DNA of 64,000 nucleotides, taken from positions 123,478,295-123,542,294 of the forward strand of contig NC_035443.2 of the NCBI RefSeq assembly GCF_002127325.2, written 5' to 3'. Below, piece by piece: positions 11,153 through 21,274 of this stretch. A program made the position numbers and the translations under genes. A model generated the notes under the pieces. The model searched no databases and had not been told where the DNA came from. It saw nothing but the letters and a program-made list of their open reading frames with translations. Position 1 is the stretch's first letter. Each line of letters starts with the position of its first letter. This stretch comes from Helianthus annuus (taxonomy: Eukaryota; Streptophyta; Magnoliopsida; Asterales; Asteraceae).

Positions 11153-12103
11153 ATGCACATGTGCATATTTTGACATCATAGGTTTAGCAGAATTGGCTAT
11201 TAAGGTAATTCTTGTGTAATATGTGGTTATGCACATGTGCATAGATTGTAATAATAAGTCAATATGCACATGTGCATAATGTGCAATAACATGTGAATAA
11301 GGTAGTTAATGTTGATGCAGATGACATTAAATAAGGTATTTAGTTGTATTTTGGTGTGATGTATAGTTATGCACATTTGTATTTAATGTTAGATTATGTT
11401 AATAAGGTAGTGTTATGCGATATATAGATATGCACATGTGCATAGCTTGACAAAATATATTAATATGCACATGTGCATAATTTGTCATAATAGGTTAGTA
11501 AGGTATTTAACTTTTATCCACATGTTCATCGTAGATCATCAATGGAAAAAAAATCGAAAAAAGTAACATTTGTATTAAAGTCAAGGGATGAAGGGTCATT
11601 AAGAATGCCGAACGCAACGGACGCAAAGGAAGACGAATATGTGAATGTTAAACAAAAAGGTTAGAAGCTGTTGATTATTTAGTATTATTATAATTTTTTT
11701 GTAATTAAATCTGAGTTTATGCACATGTGCAACATTGTATTACTTTTTTTTTTGTTAATACTATAAGTTGTGTAAACACATTAAGTTTATAAATGTAGGT
11801 GTGCAGTAGTATGTATGAACATTGTATAACATGTTTTATTTTCTTTGCACATGTGCATCATTGTGTGGAATGCAAAAATGCGGTAGGTTTGTAGGTTTGG
11901 TAAATTATATGATTTTTTTATTATTGTAGATCAACGATGGAAAAAACGAAAAAGGGTTCCATTTATTATAAAATAAAGGGAGTAAGGATCGAAAAGAATG
12001 TGAGATGCTACGGAGGACGAGGACGGATGTAATATTGAAACAAAAAGTTAGAATATGTTGCTTAATATTTAATGTTTCAATTGGGAGAGATGCACATGTG
12101 CAT
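11153..12103. repeat. Left array of ATGCACATGTGCAT palindromes in E1
   Basis: Exact copies start at 11153, 11229, 11264, 11430, 11465 and 12090. One- or two-base variants are at 11369, 11719 and 11846. The palindrome sits in a longer degenerate unit with 'gatatatagt' before it and 'ataataggttaataaggta' after it. Two related exon-like A-rich segments (11531-11665 and 11928-12060), each beginning near 'gtagatcaacgatgg', repeat along the array. Confidence 0.9.
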
Positions 12104-12369
12104 TATTTTTTAGTTTTTAAGTTAAATGATCTTGTCATTCATTTAAACACATATATTATACCATATACAGATGTAGATATAGGAAAATACATACAAAGGA
12201 CAAGTAAATATGCAAATATAAATATAGGAAAATACATACATTGTTACATTAATAACGACACTACTTATTATTTCTGTAAATGCTTAAGTTGTACATAAGT
12301 TCTAGTTTTAAAACGCACACAGGAGATTATTCTTTTTCCAATTGGGTGTTAACTGATTAAATGTTGCAG

Positions 12370-12861
12370 GTGACACCTAACCTGTATGGAAACCTAGTTG
12401 CAAACGTTGCTGCTGGTATTGCTCTGGTATTGCTGGCGGTACAGGGGTCATGCCAGGAGGTACACAGTCATAAACCATATATTTAAATCCCTAAACCCTT
12501 TTTGTAACGATGATTTTGTAGTAATAAAGTTTTTGCAATCATATTTACAGGTAACATTGGCACGGAGTACGCGATCTTTGAACAAGGTGCATCAGCCGGG
12601 AATGTTGGGAAACCATCAATGGTTGAGAAAAAGAGAGCAAACCCAGTGGCTCTGCTTCTTTCATCAGCCATGATGATGAGATATCTTCAGCTTCCTAATT
12701 ATGCAGATCGTTTATAAACTGCAGTGAAACGCATTATTTACGTTTATAAACTGCAGTGAAACGCATTATTTACGAGGGTAAATAAATACCGAACAAAAGA
12801 TATTGGTGGAAGTATCACAACACAAGAGGTTACTGATGCAGTCATATCTGCACTTACATGA
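12370..12861 (+). pseudogene. Captured fragment of NAD-dependent isocitrate dehydrogenase (last two exons), disrupted
   Basis: Exon a (12370-12459) reads VTPNLYGNLVANVAAGIA, then is broken by an 11-bp direct duplication (GGTATTGCTCT) before GGTGVMPGG. After a 91-bp intron with GT and ACAG ends, exon b (12551-12861) reads NIGTEYAIFEQGASAGNVG, NPVALLLSSAMMMRYLQLP and NYADRL. Damage follows: a TAA codon, a perfect 32-bp tandem duplication (12711-12742 and 12743-12774), a 4-bp insertion, then remnants of the C-terminus (GGSITTQEVTDAVISAL). These motifs are characteristic of plant mitochondrial NAD-IDH regulatory subunits. The retained intron and upstream splice acceptor show capture at the DNA level. 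It lies between the two palindrome arrays of E1. Confidence 0.88.
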
Positions 12862-13154
12862 CTTGAATCATAATCTGATATTGTAATTATTCTTTGTTAC
12901 AACCGACAATTTTGCCAAACATTGTAACTAGGTTTTGGTTACATATGTGGTCCAACAGAAACCCACAAATTATTGTTGAACCTATATCTTGAATAAAGTT
13001 TAAATCAATGACATGATATTTCGTAGATGAAATGTGACTCCAATATTATCACACTGAAAAGTAGGTGGAACAAAAAGAGTCAAAGTGTGTAATTTGAAAA
13101 GGTATACATATTGGTAATATCTTTATACATTTGGTATGGTAAGGAGGTTTTTGT

Positions 13155-14490
13155 ATGCACATGTGCATAATCTGAAATTGGTAAACATGTTAGTAATATA
13201 TCCACGGATGGTAATGTAGATGGAAATGAACTCTGTATAGGTTATGTTAAAGTGATATGTCATATGCACATATGCATTATTTAGAATAATAATACATGTC
13301 AGGATATGTAGTTTACAATGTTGTATGGTGTATGGTGTATGGTATAATATATGTTGGAAATGCCCAGGCACATATTGATGTGATATAATGTGTGGCATAA
13401 ATTATGTTGGCAATGCACATGTGCATAACGTAAAGGTAGTAATGTTTAATGTTGTTTGACATAGTATATAGTGGCAATGCACATGTGCATAATGTATACG
13501 TTGCAATGTATAATAGGTGGATTGAAAATGGAGTACATGCACTTAAAACACAATGACATTAGAAACAGTGAATCGACAAGTTTAGATGCTACGGTTTCAA
13601 TGTTGAAAATGCATGCGTTGGGTAATGCACATGTGCATGTGTTGAAACAGTGGACATATTGGTAAATTATGTTAAATGGACATGAATAAAATAATGAATA
13701 TTACACCGTTAAGTAGATAAACAATAAGTATAAACAATGAATGTAAAAAAACAAGTGATAATCAATATATAAGTAGTTGCGTGTGGAAAATCCAGTTGTT
13801 GTATCATAAGTGTTGTACATCATCACAATGTCCTCCTAGTGATTAAACGTTCTATTTAGAGTAGGGAATTCAGCATCAACATCAGTGCCAACCCAACCCA
13901 TCTTGACCCGTCTTCACTCTGGTGTTTCTCAGCACGCCATAAGATGCATAAACTCCACCATGCCTCCCCGGTTGTCGGCTTGTTCTTCCGTTTCTTTTTG
14001 TAGTTGCCCGCCACCCAAGACCCTTTGTTTAATGCCATTATGTACATAATTGGATAGTCATCCATAAGGCACCTGTTCAGAATCCATACATAAATAGAAT
14101 CCATACATCAACGATATACGAGGAGGTTCATCGGATATACGAGGATCGACACGAAGACGCCATATGCAACTGTAAACATCGTGCCGACTGCAACCGCCAT
14201 GAAGTACATGAACACGACTATCTATATGCCATGAAAACCACCGTACACGGCTCTCCGCCGCCGTGAACCGCCGTGAATGCCTCTTGGCCGAGTGAGAAGA
14301 CCATGAACTGGTGCTGGTGAACTACCGAAACCCCAAAGTGGAGATAATATATGTGCATATAATATTGAGTAACCATAATGTACAACATAAAACATGATGC
14401 AATTGACACAATGCACATATGCATATAATATTGAGTAACCATAATGTACAACATAAAACATGATGTAATTGACACAATGCACATGTGCAT
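13155..14490. repeat. Right array of ATGCACATGTGCAT palindromes in E1
   Basis: Exact copies start at 13155, 13413, 13477, 13625 and 14477. Variants with central ATAT instead of ATGT are at 13264 and 14411. A direct repeat of about 74 bp spans 14350-14500, each unit ending 'cataatgtacaacataaaac' and carrying one palindrome or variant. Confidence 0.88.
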
Positions 14491-15247
14491 ATAATATTGA
14501 GTAATCATATTTTACATCATAAAACAATTGTGAACATGCTGCAAAGGAGTATATCATTGAACGAGTCACAATTTACATAAAATGGATATAAAATACCATC
14601 TATTGACAAATTAAAGATTTATATATAAACCTTTTACCTGAGAAGATACCACTTGGCTGAAAATTACCATCACTTCTGACCTGCAACTACCACCAAACAC
14701 CAAACAAGAATGCCTAATTTATTTGGGATTCGAATAGAATAAAACCTGCTGGAGTATGCTATATGTAAAATTGAATTACTTACAGCAGCCATCGTCCTGT
14801 CATTGCAACTTGTTTCGATTCCAGAACAACCAAATAATCTTTCAAAACGAGATTCGAATCAAGGGCAAATCATAAATTGAAATCATAGCATAAACATCTG
14901 AATTGGATTCGAAAACTAAAACCTGCAGATTATGAAGAAAATCGAACAAATCAGTGAATAATGAAGATAATCGAAGCAGAATCCAAAATCGGATGAAAAT
15001 TAGGTATTACTACGTTTGAAGGCTATCATATAAATCCAAAACCGATTGTAGAACTGTGTGAGGATTGGAGAAAGATAGAAACAGGAAAACTCAATTGAAG
15101 ATTATGCTATTATTAGGATATCAGTCGCCGTTGTAAGATCGCCGTAGTTGATGGATGCAAGATCTCTGATGAAACCCTAGATTGTGAAAGACTGTCGTGA
15201 ACATGGGGTGGAAATAAGGAGAGCGTGTTTTTTTATTAAATGTCACT

Positions 15248-15425
15248 TAATTACAAATTTGCCATGTGTTCACACTGGTTCTCGCGGTTCTCGCAATAAA
15301 GGGTGGTTCCTAACGGATCTTTATCCTATATATATATATATATATAGGATAAAGATCCGTTAGGAACCACCCTTTATTGCGAGAACCGCGAGAACCAGTG
15401 TGAACACATGGCAATTTTGTAATTA
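15248..15425. repeat. Large near-perfect palindrome at the E1/E2 junction
   Basis: The right end of E1 (15248-15326) and the left end of E2 (15347-15425) are near-perfect reverse complements of about 79 bp each, separated only by a 20-bp TA run. The arms read outward from GGATAAAGATCCGTTAGGAA. This could extrude as a hairpin. Confidence 0.9.
15327..15346. repeat. (TA)n microsatellite between E1 and E2
   Basis: A 20-bp TA run at the centre of the E1/E2 palindrome, shared as a target tract by the two elements. Confidence 0.95.
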
Positions 15426-16580
15426 TAATATGTTTTTAATATAAAACACGCTCATTCCTTTTTTTGTCACTGTTCTCCATTTTAGGGTTTCAAGGGGTTT
15501 CATCAGTTCACAGTTTTCACAAGTGGCAGAGACGCATTCACGGTGGTTTCACGACGGAGTAGAGACGTTCATGGTGGTTTTCACGGCGGCGTTCACATAT
15601 TTCACGGTGGTGGCAGTCGGCACAATGTTTACGGTGGCATATAGCGTCTTCTGATTCATCAGGTATCGATCTTCATACATCTATTGATCCTCCTCATACT
15701 TTGTTCCTCCTGTAACCCTAATCGTGTCATTCCTCCTACCATTGTTCCTCCTGGAACCCTAATTGTGCCACACTCCTCGATAATTCTGATCGTGTTTCCC
15801 TAATTACGAATGGAATACTCGATTACGAATGGATTGGGCTAAAATATTAATACTTAGGTTGGTAGTTCATTGTCTTGGTAAATATAAACGAACCATTTTG
15901 ACAAAAGCAATGGCCTTGGTGCACCTGTGGTCAACATAGTAATTTGCTAATTCTTGTGATACTAGATTTGGTTAATTAATAAGTACCTTTCGTAAGAACA
16001 ATGATAAGGGAGATAAACACCCCTGTAGACATCTACTTCTGTAATTAGAAGTCTTAGTTAGGTTGAGTGATTGGATCAACTTGATGCAAGACTATATTAC
16101 TGGTTAATTGGTGTCAAATTACCAGATTTGAAGCAATGGTAAGTAGTTTTTTGTACCAGCAATGATTAGGGAAATAAATATGTTTGATTCTCCAAGGTAA
16201 TCGTGTATGAACACTTCTGTAAATGTCTACTGCTGCAATTAAAAGTATTAGTTAGTTTAGGTGATTGGATAATTATGTTGCTCAAAGTTAGACACCCCTA
16301 TAGACAATTTTTGCCCATGTTACCCTCCATTAATGATGGTATCTCATTTTGTTTTACCTTTAAACTTAGGAGATACTTGTGATATTCTTTATTTTTCTTA
16401 AGTATCTTTTTTTTTGATCACCTAGACATATGCACCAAATTATCCAGATCTGATGACCGATGCTGTGTACATTGGCTTAGTAGTTCCATAGGGTATTCTA
16501 TCAGCTACTCTTCATTAGATAAAAATAACCTTTTAAAGTTTATGTAACACTAATAAATAATAAAATGTTTGTGTTAAGCC

Positions 16581-16610
16581 ACCCGCAAAATTCGCGGGTT
16601 CTTAGACTAG
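16581..16610 (+). mobile_element. Helitron-type 3' terminus (plus orientation) inside E2
   Basis: Hairpin ACCCGC-loop-GCGGGT (16581-16599), a short spacer, then CTAG at 16607-16610 followed by T. This is the classic Helitron 3' structure. The 5' end must lie to the left but was not identified. Confidence 0.55.
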
Positions 16611-16874
16611 TATATGATATATGATTATGTTCTTATTGCAATAATACCAATTATAATACGAATTTTGGAGCACTACCCTCAATTATATGACGAAATTGAA
16701 ATGTTTGATGGTAAAATCGATATGACGAACGGTTTATGGTGTATCGTTATCGCTACTGATGTAATCGAGACGAAGACGACGAAGACGAAATACAGAGAAC
16801 TACTAATGCTTGAGAACTGAGAACTACTAATGTAACTCGAGTGTCAGACGTGATTCTTGTATAAATACACCATC

Positions 16875-17993
16875 CTGCACATGTGCAGCACTTTACCATT
16901 ACCCTATAACCATCACCAATAATCTACATCCTGCACATGTGCAGCACGTTACCATTATCCTATAATCATCACCAATAATCTGTTTATCATTTATACAACA
17001 TTCTTACACATAACATTTACCTTATTAAATATCACTTTTTACCATTTCTTTATTCACTTTTTAACATTCTTTCTATATTTTCAGGAACATTCATACACAA
17101 TGAAGCTGCTACCATTGCTGCTGGAATTCCGTACCCCCCCAACGATGAAACCAATTCTTATTCCGATGATGATAATGATACTAATGAAGATACATATGAT
17201 GATTCTGAATACCCTTCACATACAAATGTACATGAACAGCTCCTTAGACGTTTATCCAGACGTCATAATGCACCCAACCATCAAAAATTTGATTAAGTTC
17301 GTCGTCAAAATATTGATCATTTTGTTTTATTATTCGTTTTACATTTAATCTAAACTGTTTACATTCAAGTTGCTCACCTACGTTGAACTGTTGTTTACAC
17401 TTAATTTGAAACGTCTGCGTTCATTTTGATTTTACGTTGAACTACTCGGTTAAACATCATTTAAACTATGTATTCCGATATTATGATTACAAATTCCGAT
17501 GTTAATGATTGCACTTGCACGGGTGATACTTTTTTTTATCACTCACATTGTTATTGTTCCTACCAATGCACATGTGCATACATGAATATTTTACCTACAT
17601 ATAACCCGTTTCCTTTACATATACATCAACATATGTAATGTGGTACCCCATACATAATAGGGTACCACATATGTAATATCATATGAACAAATATACAATA
17701 TCTTAAAAAATACATATATTCATTACTACCATGTTTATTGTTTTTTTATTAATACACAGGTGCATTACCAACATTAACACACTATCACACAACTTTTGTA
17801 TAACAACAAGTAAATATAACACCCTTATCATAAGGAATCACATAATCCGAAGAACAATCGTCATTACACATATGCATCACCAGCATATACTATACTAAAC
17901 AAAATATGACATCCTAAATTAACAAATGTTACCATTCGTAATACATTATACAATACCAATATGTATGTTATATCAAACTTTGCACATGTGCAA
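16875..17993. repeat. Left palindrome cluster in E2
   Basis: CTGCACATGTGCAG at 16875 and 16931, ATGCACATGTGCAT at 17565, and TTGCACATGTGCAA at 17980. The outermost base pair changes on both sides together, so each variant is still a perfect palindrome. The copies at 16875 and 16931 lie in a 56-bp direct repeat. Confidence 0.85.
17086..17295 (+). CDS. Possible terminal exon of an unrecognised gene, captured in E2
   Basis: An acceptor-like 'atattttcag' precedes an open frame that ends in TAA (17293-17295). The protein is acidic and then basic: NEAATIAAGIPYPPNDE, a D/N/E/S-rich stretch of about 30 residues, then HEQLLRRLSRRHNAPNH. The composition looks like real coding sequence rather than AT-rich noise. 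I do not recognise the family and no partner exon was confirmed. Confidence 0.35.
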
Positions 17994-18296
17994 TACCAAC
18001 ATTACATCTACCAAACAACATAATACATCATATATTAAAGACATGATCATCCGTATTGCATGTCCACAAACTACCTACACATAACATTCGCTTTAGTTCA
18101 CAACCTCACACCTTCTGCTCTTCTTTCCAATTTCTATGCATCTTCCAACACTCCTCATGTTTCAATGCATCTTCGTCTATCGTTTTCCGATAATTTTTCA
18201 TCCGTCAACCTATTAATAAAATACATCCTTGTTGTCAATCCATGAGCAGTTTCGAATATTTTTTTTCCTGCATACATTACATCAATTATTTCATGT

Positions 18297-20503
18297 ATGC
18301 ACATGTGCAGTAATCATATTACATACAATATGTACAATGCTTATGTTTTAAGGTAATAATGCACGTTTGCATATGTCGTAATACATTCATATTAACTTAA
18401 TCTGACAAAATATGCACATGTGCATAACTATGCACATGTGCATTAACATGACTGACCTTATCAACAGGTTTGTTTAAAAAAATTAACCCTTACCAAATCA
18501 AAATTCGTATTACCACCAATCATATTTAACATCAATTAGTAACAAAACTATTATGACAAACTATGCACATGTGCATAACTTTTTTTTAATGCAAATGTTA
18601 TTCATGGAAGCTAACCTCCAAAATAGAGGCGGTCGAACCAACCACTACAGCAAATCGAAAAACAACAACTCGACACAAGAACCTAAAGACCAAAAAAGAG
18701 CAGCTACCTTATATCGAACCTACACCATTTTTCCCAACTCACGGACCTATTTTTGGACCGATTCTTATACCATAAAAACCGACGGACTTAATATTACGGA
18801 TAATATCTCCAGGAACCTTTTATTGTTCCTGGCTAACCATATACACCAATTTGTCACGAACATAATGCCACATAAAGCTTCTTTCACTTCTCTATCCAGA
18901 TGGTAAAACTCAGAGGCAATTACGATATCTTTAGCTGAAAACAGAATAAAAGGACTCACCTTGCACCACTGACTGATGTGATACCAGACAGTTTACGCTA
19001 CCCTGCACGAACAAAGAAGGTGTTCAGCTGTTCCATCGCCATCTTCACACAGACAACATTTCACGTCTCCGCCCCAACAGTTCCTATCCCAGAGTGAAGT
19101 CAGCGTGGAATACGATCTAAAACCTCCCTCCAAACAAAAATATTGCATTTTTGGGACCCATTTCGATACAACGTGCCTGCTGCTGAAATCGGAGCCGCTA
19201 TACAGGAAGTTCTTGACAACACTGACTGAAAAATCAGAGTCATTACCTCCCAACCATTCCCAACCATCTTTGCCATCGGACAAAGTGACATTATCGAGGA
19301 GCCCGATCAACTCGTGCCATTACAGTAATTATTCGGCAGAGCTTGGGTCTCTTGACAAATTCCAAACCCCCATAAAGTTTATATTATCCTGATTGTACTG
19401 GTCCGCCACCAGTCGTCGTTTCTCTTGTTCCATTCTAAATATATTTGGGAAACGGGTTTTGTGCATAATTATGCACATGTGCATTAACATGACTGGCCTT
19501 GTTAGCATATTATGACAAACTATGCACATGTACATCAACATGAATGACCTTATTAACCTATTCTATCAAATTATGCACATGTGCATAACTGTATATCACC
19601 CAATGCTACCTTATTATCATATTCAACCATGAGTTACAGGTTCATATAACTTCATAATATTATTGATTACATAATAATATAACTACATAACTGTATGTCA
19701 TAACAAAAAAACAACACCAAAATAACAATACATACAAATAATATATCATTTATGAATAAATAATTGAGATTAGTATTCAAATTAATGTGCATATTAACAA
19801 ACAATGACAATTTATGCATACGTGCATAACTATATAAAACACAAAATCACCTTATTATATTGATTTATTAAGTGAATCCTATTCAAATTTTTGTACACGT
19901 TAACATACTATTACGTTTTATGCACATGTGCATAACTATGTATCACACACCTCATTGTCTTATTCAGTGTAATCGTAATTTGTCAAACTTTGCACATGTG
20001 CATAACTGTATAGAACATAAAATTAGTTTATTCATGTTCCGTATAAACCTATTATGTATAAGCCTGTTATGTCGTGTTAATGCACATGTGCATTAACTGT
20101 GTATATCATAAAATTATCTTATTATCATGTTTCATATAAGCCTATTCTGCCTTTTCTGTATAAGCCTATTCTGTCGTGTTAATGCACATGTGCATTAACA
20201 CCACATAACTTGTCGACAGTCATAATTCATTACTAAAACCCTATCACTTACCAAATCAACTTCCGTGTTGCCAATCATATCCAACATTATGCATATAACA
20301 TCATTATTTAATAAAAAAATACATAAAACAACACATCAGAATCACATTACACATAGTTCATCACAACATTAGCCCTTCTGTTCACTCAAAAATCTGCATC
20401 AACTGTATATATATCATAAAATTATCTTATTATCCTGTTTCGTATAAGCCTATTCTGCCTTTTCTGTATAAGCCTATTCTGTCGTGTTAATGCACATGTG
20501 CAT
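18297..20503. repeat. Right palindrome cluster in E2
   Basis: Exact ATGCACATGTGCAT copies start at 18412, 18430, 18563, 19471, 19573, 19920, 20080, 20182 and 20490. Near copies are at 18297, 19522, 19810 and 19990. The copies at 20080, 20182 and 20490 have palindromic flanks as well (TTAATGCACATGTGCATTAA). The captured LINE piece interrupts the array between 18576 and 19471. Confidence 0.9.
18605..19450 (-). pseudogene. LINE (non-LTR retrotransposon) ORF2 3' fragment, RT zinc-binding domain
   Basis: Read on the minus strand in several frames: NIFRMEQEKRRLVADQYNQD, then DGWEWLGGNDSDFSV, SSRHVVSKWVPK, LWDRNCWGGDVKCCLCEDGD, GTAEHLLCSCRVA, then EVKEALCGIMFVTNWCIWLA. The C-x-x-C...H....C pattern with W/L spacing is the zf-RVT zinc-binding domain found after the reverse transcriptase of plant LINEs. 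At least two frameshifts (one near VPKMQYF/QKCNIFVW at about 19150) and lack of the RT core show it is dead. It lies inside E2. Confidence 0.85.
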
Positions 20504-20704
20504 TAACACGACATAACTTGTCGACAGTCATAATTCAGTACTAAAACCCTATCAGTTACCAAACCAATTTCCGTGTTGCCAATCATGTCCAACATTACGC
20601 ATATAACAGCATTCTTTAATAAAAAAAAATACAGAAAACAACACATCAGAATCACATTACACATAGTTCATCACAACATTAGCCCTTCTGTTCACTCAAA
20701 AATC
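20097..20704. repeat. Direct duplication of about 300 bp in E2
   Basis: Positions 20097-20394 and 20401-20704 are near-identical. Both begin around 'tatatcataaaattatctta', contain 'ctgtcgtgttaatgcac' with one palindrome, and end 'ttctgttcactcaaaaatc'. Their high similarity suggests a recent event. Confidence 0.88.
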
Positions 20705-21258
20705 ATATATATACCACGATTTTCAATAATTCATTTATAAAACAACTGTTTAAATGTAATAACCACATAATAACATGTCTAAATAGACTGTTGATAGTTG
20801 TTTTGTCATATATGAGTACAAAACAAGGTGTATGAACTTACAATTTCACGGAACGGTGCAACAGAGGATCGATAGTCCGTTGGATGACTTGTGTTCTTCC
20901 GATTATCCCTATCTGTGCATTACGATCGTTTTGCCCTAATTTAGACTGGAATACAAATGTGCAATCGGTGATTATACTAATTTTGATGACGAACATGATG
21001 AATTATAAGATCGAGATGATGAATTTTGGGGGATTTGGAGTGTGACGTGAACTGAGCTGATGAATTGTGTAGAGATTGGATCTGAGATGATGAATGGATG
21101 TGAACTGAATATAAATGATGGTTTAATCTGATGTTTGAAGTCCAGGAGGAGGAGAGGCAGCTGATTTAATTTTTATTATGTATTTACAATAATGCCATGT
21201 GTTCACATTGGTTCTCGCGGTTCTCGCAATAAAGGTGGTTCTCGCATGAACCCTACCC

Positions 21259-21274
21259 TATATATATATATATA
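21259..21274. repeat. (TA)n tract at the right end of E2
   Basis: A 16-bp TA run. E2 ends on its left. On its right starts a different element-like terminus ('gagggtcaggatttagagaa'). Confidence 0.9.

Larger units (their letters stand above)
10516..15326. mobile_element. E1: 4.8-kb non-autonomous TIR element with palindrome arrays and captured IDH exons
   Basis: The left end begins GGGTTCATGCGAGAACCACC. The right end is the inverse of GGATAAAGATCCGTTAGGAA followed by the same 'ccaccctttattgcgagaac' module, so the inner 60 bp of the inverted repeats match while the outermost 20 bp differ. Both sides are (TA)n. The interior has two clusters of the 14-bp palindrome (11153-12103 and 13155-14490) around a captured NAD-isocitrate dehydrogenase fragment. 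No transposase was recognised. The TA-tract target recalls the rice Micron family. Superfamily is undecided: subterminal repeats recall CACTA, host-gene capture recalls Pack-type elements. Confidence 0.72.
15347..21258. mobile_element. E2: 5.9-kb non-autonomous TIR element, inverted relative to E1
   Basis: The left end matches the right end of E1, and the right end (inverse of GGGTTCATGCGAGAACCACC) matches the left end of E1, so E2 is a diverged relative in the opposite orientation. Internal units agree: around 19540-19620 the reverse complement gives 'aataggttaataaggt' next to the palindrome, as at 11400-11500 in E1. It carries two palindrome clusters, a LINE 3' fragment (18605-19450, minus), a Helitron-like 3' end (16610), a possible exon (17086-17295) and a direct duplication of about 300 bp. 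No transposase was recognised. Confidence 0.7.

Noticed and set aside
11153..14490. Palindrome arrays as rho-independent terminators or bacterial operators
   Set aside because: Plant nuclear context. There is no T run after the dyads and no adjacent prokaryotic genes.
15200..15460. Central palindrome as an independent MITE
   Set aside because: Each half continues into a larger element (E1 or E2) with a matching terminus far away, so it is better explained as two abutting ends.
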